The position numbers and the translations under genes are program-made. Positions 63,786-64,000 of a DNA stretch of 64,000 nucleotides are shown one piece after another. The first letter of the stretch is position 1; each line of letters opens with the position of its first letter. Below the pieces are notes generated by a model. The model made no database searches. It saw nothing but the letters and a program-made list of their open reading frames with translations, and had not been told where the DNA came from. This stretch comes from Amoeboaphelidium occidentale (lineage: Eukaryota > Aphelidiomycota > Aphelidea): the NCBI GenBank assembly GCA_023515795.1, contig JALGPX010000009.1, forward strand, positions 15,246-79,245, read 5' to 3'.

Positions 63786-64000
63786 CTATCTCTGTGGAAC
63801 TTTTATGCTTCTATCTTTGGAAATAAACATCTTGAAAGTCTTCTTGAACCACTCTGAAATCAGAACTTTGTTACACTCGTACACCGTCTTCCTGCGCTCG
63901 GATGGTTGTTTCAACAGCTCGCCAGTATAGTAAGCGCTATCGTATACTATCTCTTGTCTTGTTGAGACTCTGCAACTGTTTCCGTCAGATAAGTTCTTTA
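63786..64000 (-). CDS. Small two-exon gene family, copy 3 (partial at window edge)
   Basis: Exon-2 part from the window edge to TAG at 63786-63788: DGNSCRVSTRQEIVYDSAYY, then YECNKVLISEWFKK and a C-terminal VPQR. It aligns with copy 2 without gaps (NDIVYIAAYYVGEIL against QEIVYDSAYYTGELL). The 5' exon lies outside the window. Confidence 0.55.
   Translation of the reverse strand, partial: KNLSDGNSCRVSTRQEIVYDSAYYTGELLKQPSERRKTVYECNKVLISEWFKKTFKMFISKDRSIKVPQR

Noticed and set aside
1..64000. tRNA, rRNA or CRISPR arrays
   Set aside because: No B-box (GGTTCGA) within a foldable tRNA frame and no regularly spaced repeats were found; the 16-kb and 63-kb repeats are gene-sized or contig overlaps.

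Overview
This is a gene-dense nuclear window from a compact eukaryotic genome, most likely an early-diverging (zoosporic-type) fungus. The fungal signals are a GT15-type mannosyltransferase, a Num1/Mcp5-type cortical PH protein, a DUF2985 membrane protein, a Sch9-type C2-AGC kinase and an UNC-45/She4-type UCS protein. ERH, LENG1, a ZGRF1-type helicase and a site-1-protease-like subtilase argue against budding yeasts. I cannot place it further. About 40 genes occupy 64 kb. Start codons of divergent neighbours can be 19-46 bp apart, and two convergent pairs overlap at their stop codons. Introns are rare and very short: every intron I could reconstruct is 29-57 nt, with GT-AG ends. Several genes (ERH, TFIIA large subunit, PIP5K, mL46, OTC, Cym1, Csm3/TIPIN, beta-adaptin, UNC-45, the AGC kinase) only read correctly after removing such introns, and spliced coordinates are given in the entries.

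Layout. 1-3.3 kb: a truncated unknown gene, a decayed DDE integrase and disrupted small ORFs. 3.3-16 kb: housekeeping genes (mitochondrial uL24, GT15, AARSD1/AlaX, UNC-45, a 7-TM protein, Cym1/PreP, LENG1, Sch9-like kinase). 16-21 kb: three partial, closely related copies of a Fanzor gene (eukaryotic TnpB homologue, RNA-guided nuclease family) with a repeated 3' flank that can fold into hairpins. 21-22.6 kb: no convincing gene. 22.6-32 kb: ZGRF1-type helicase, a Q-rich protein, class-3 lipase, Mak11, RhoGEF, RING-H2 protein, ERH. 32-34.7 kb: a second, diverged Fanzor locus between ERH and the Mcp5-like gene. 34.8-50 kb: Mcp5-like, DUF2985, a secreted repeat-like protein, site-1-protease-like, beta-adaptin, Skp1/elongin-C-like, DNA polymerase eta, TFIIA, PIP5K, Csm3/TIPIN, GATA-type finger. 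50-62.5 kb: two secreted DPBB/expansin-like paralogues, mL46, ornithine carbamoyltransferase, PP2A activator PTPA, and an intronless PRP8. 62.5-64 kb: three copies of an unrecognised small two-exon gene.

The most notable content is the two Fanzor lineages. Family A (16.3-21.0 kb) keeps a zinc-knuckle-like N-terminus, RuvC-I (GIDPN), a conserved E in DEFRTS, a four-cysteine zinc ribbon and RuvC-III (RDVNAA). Family B (32.0-34.7 kb) has the same order of elements, but carries an in-frame stop, one apparent homopolymer frameshift, and a second frame change that a 31-nt GT-AG intron would explain. The 3' flank of family A is a candidate guide-RNA scaffold.

Assembly caution: single N characters at 16210, 18199, 19514, 22429, 62549, 62937 and 63618, and a 19-N run at 54426-54444, mostly mark joins where homologous sequence restarts on the other side. 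Copy numbers of the Fanzor-A and small-gene repeats, and the split of PTPA, are therefore partly assembly effects.
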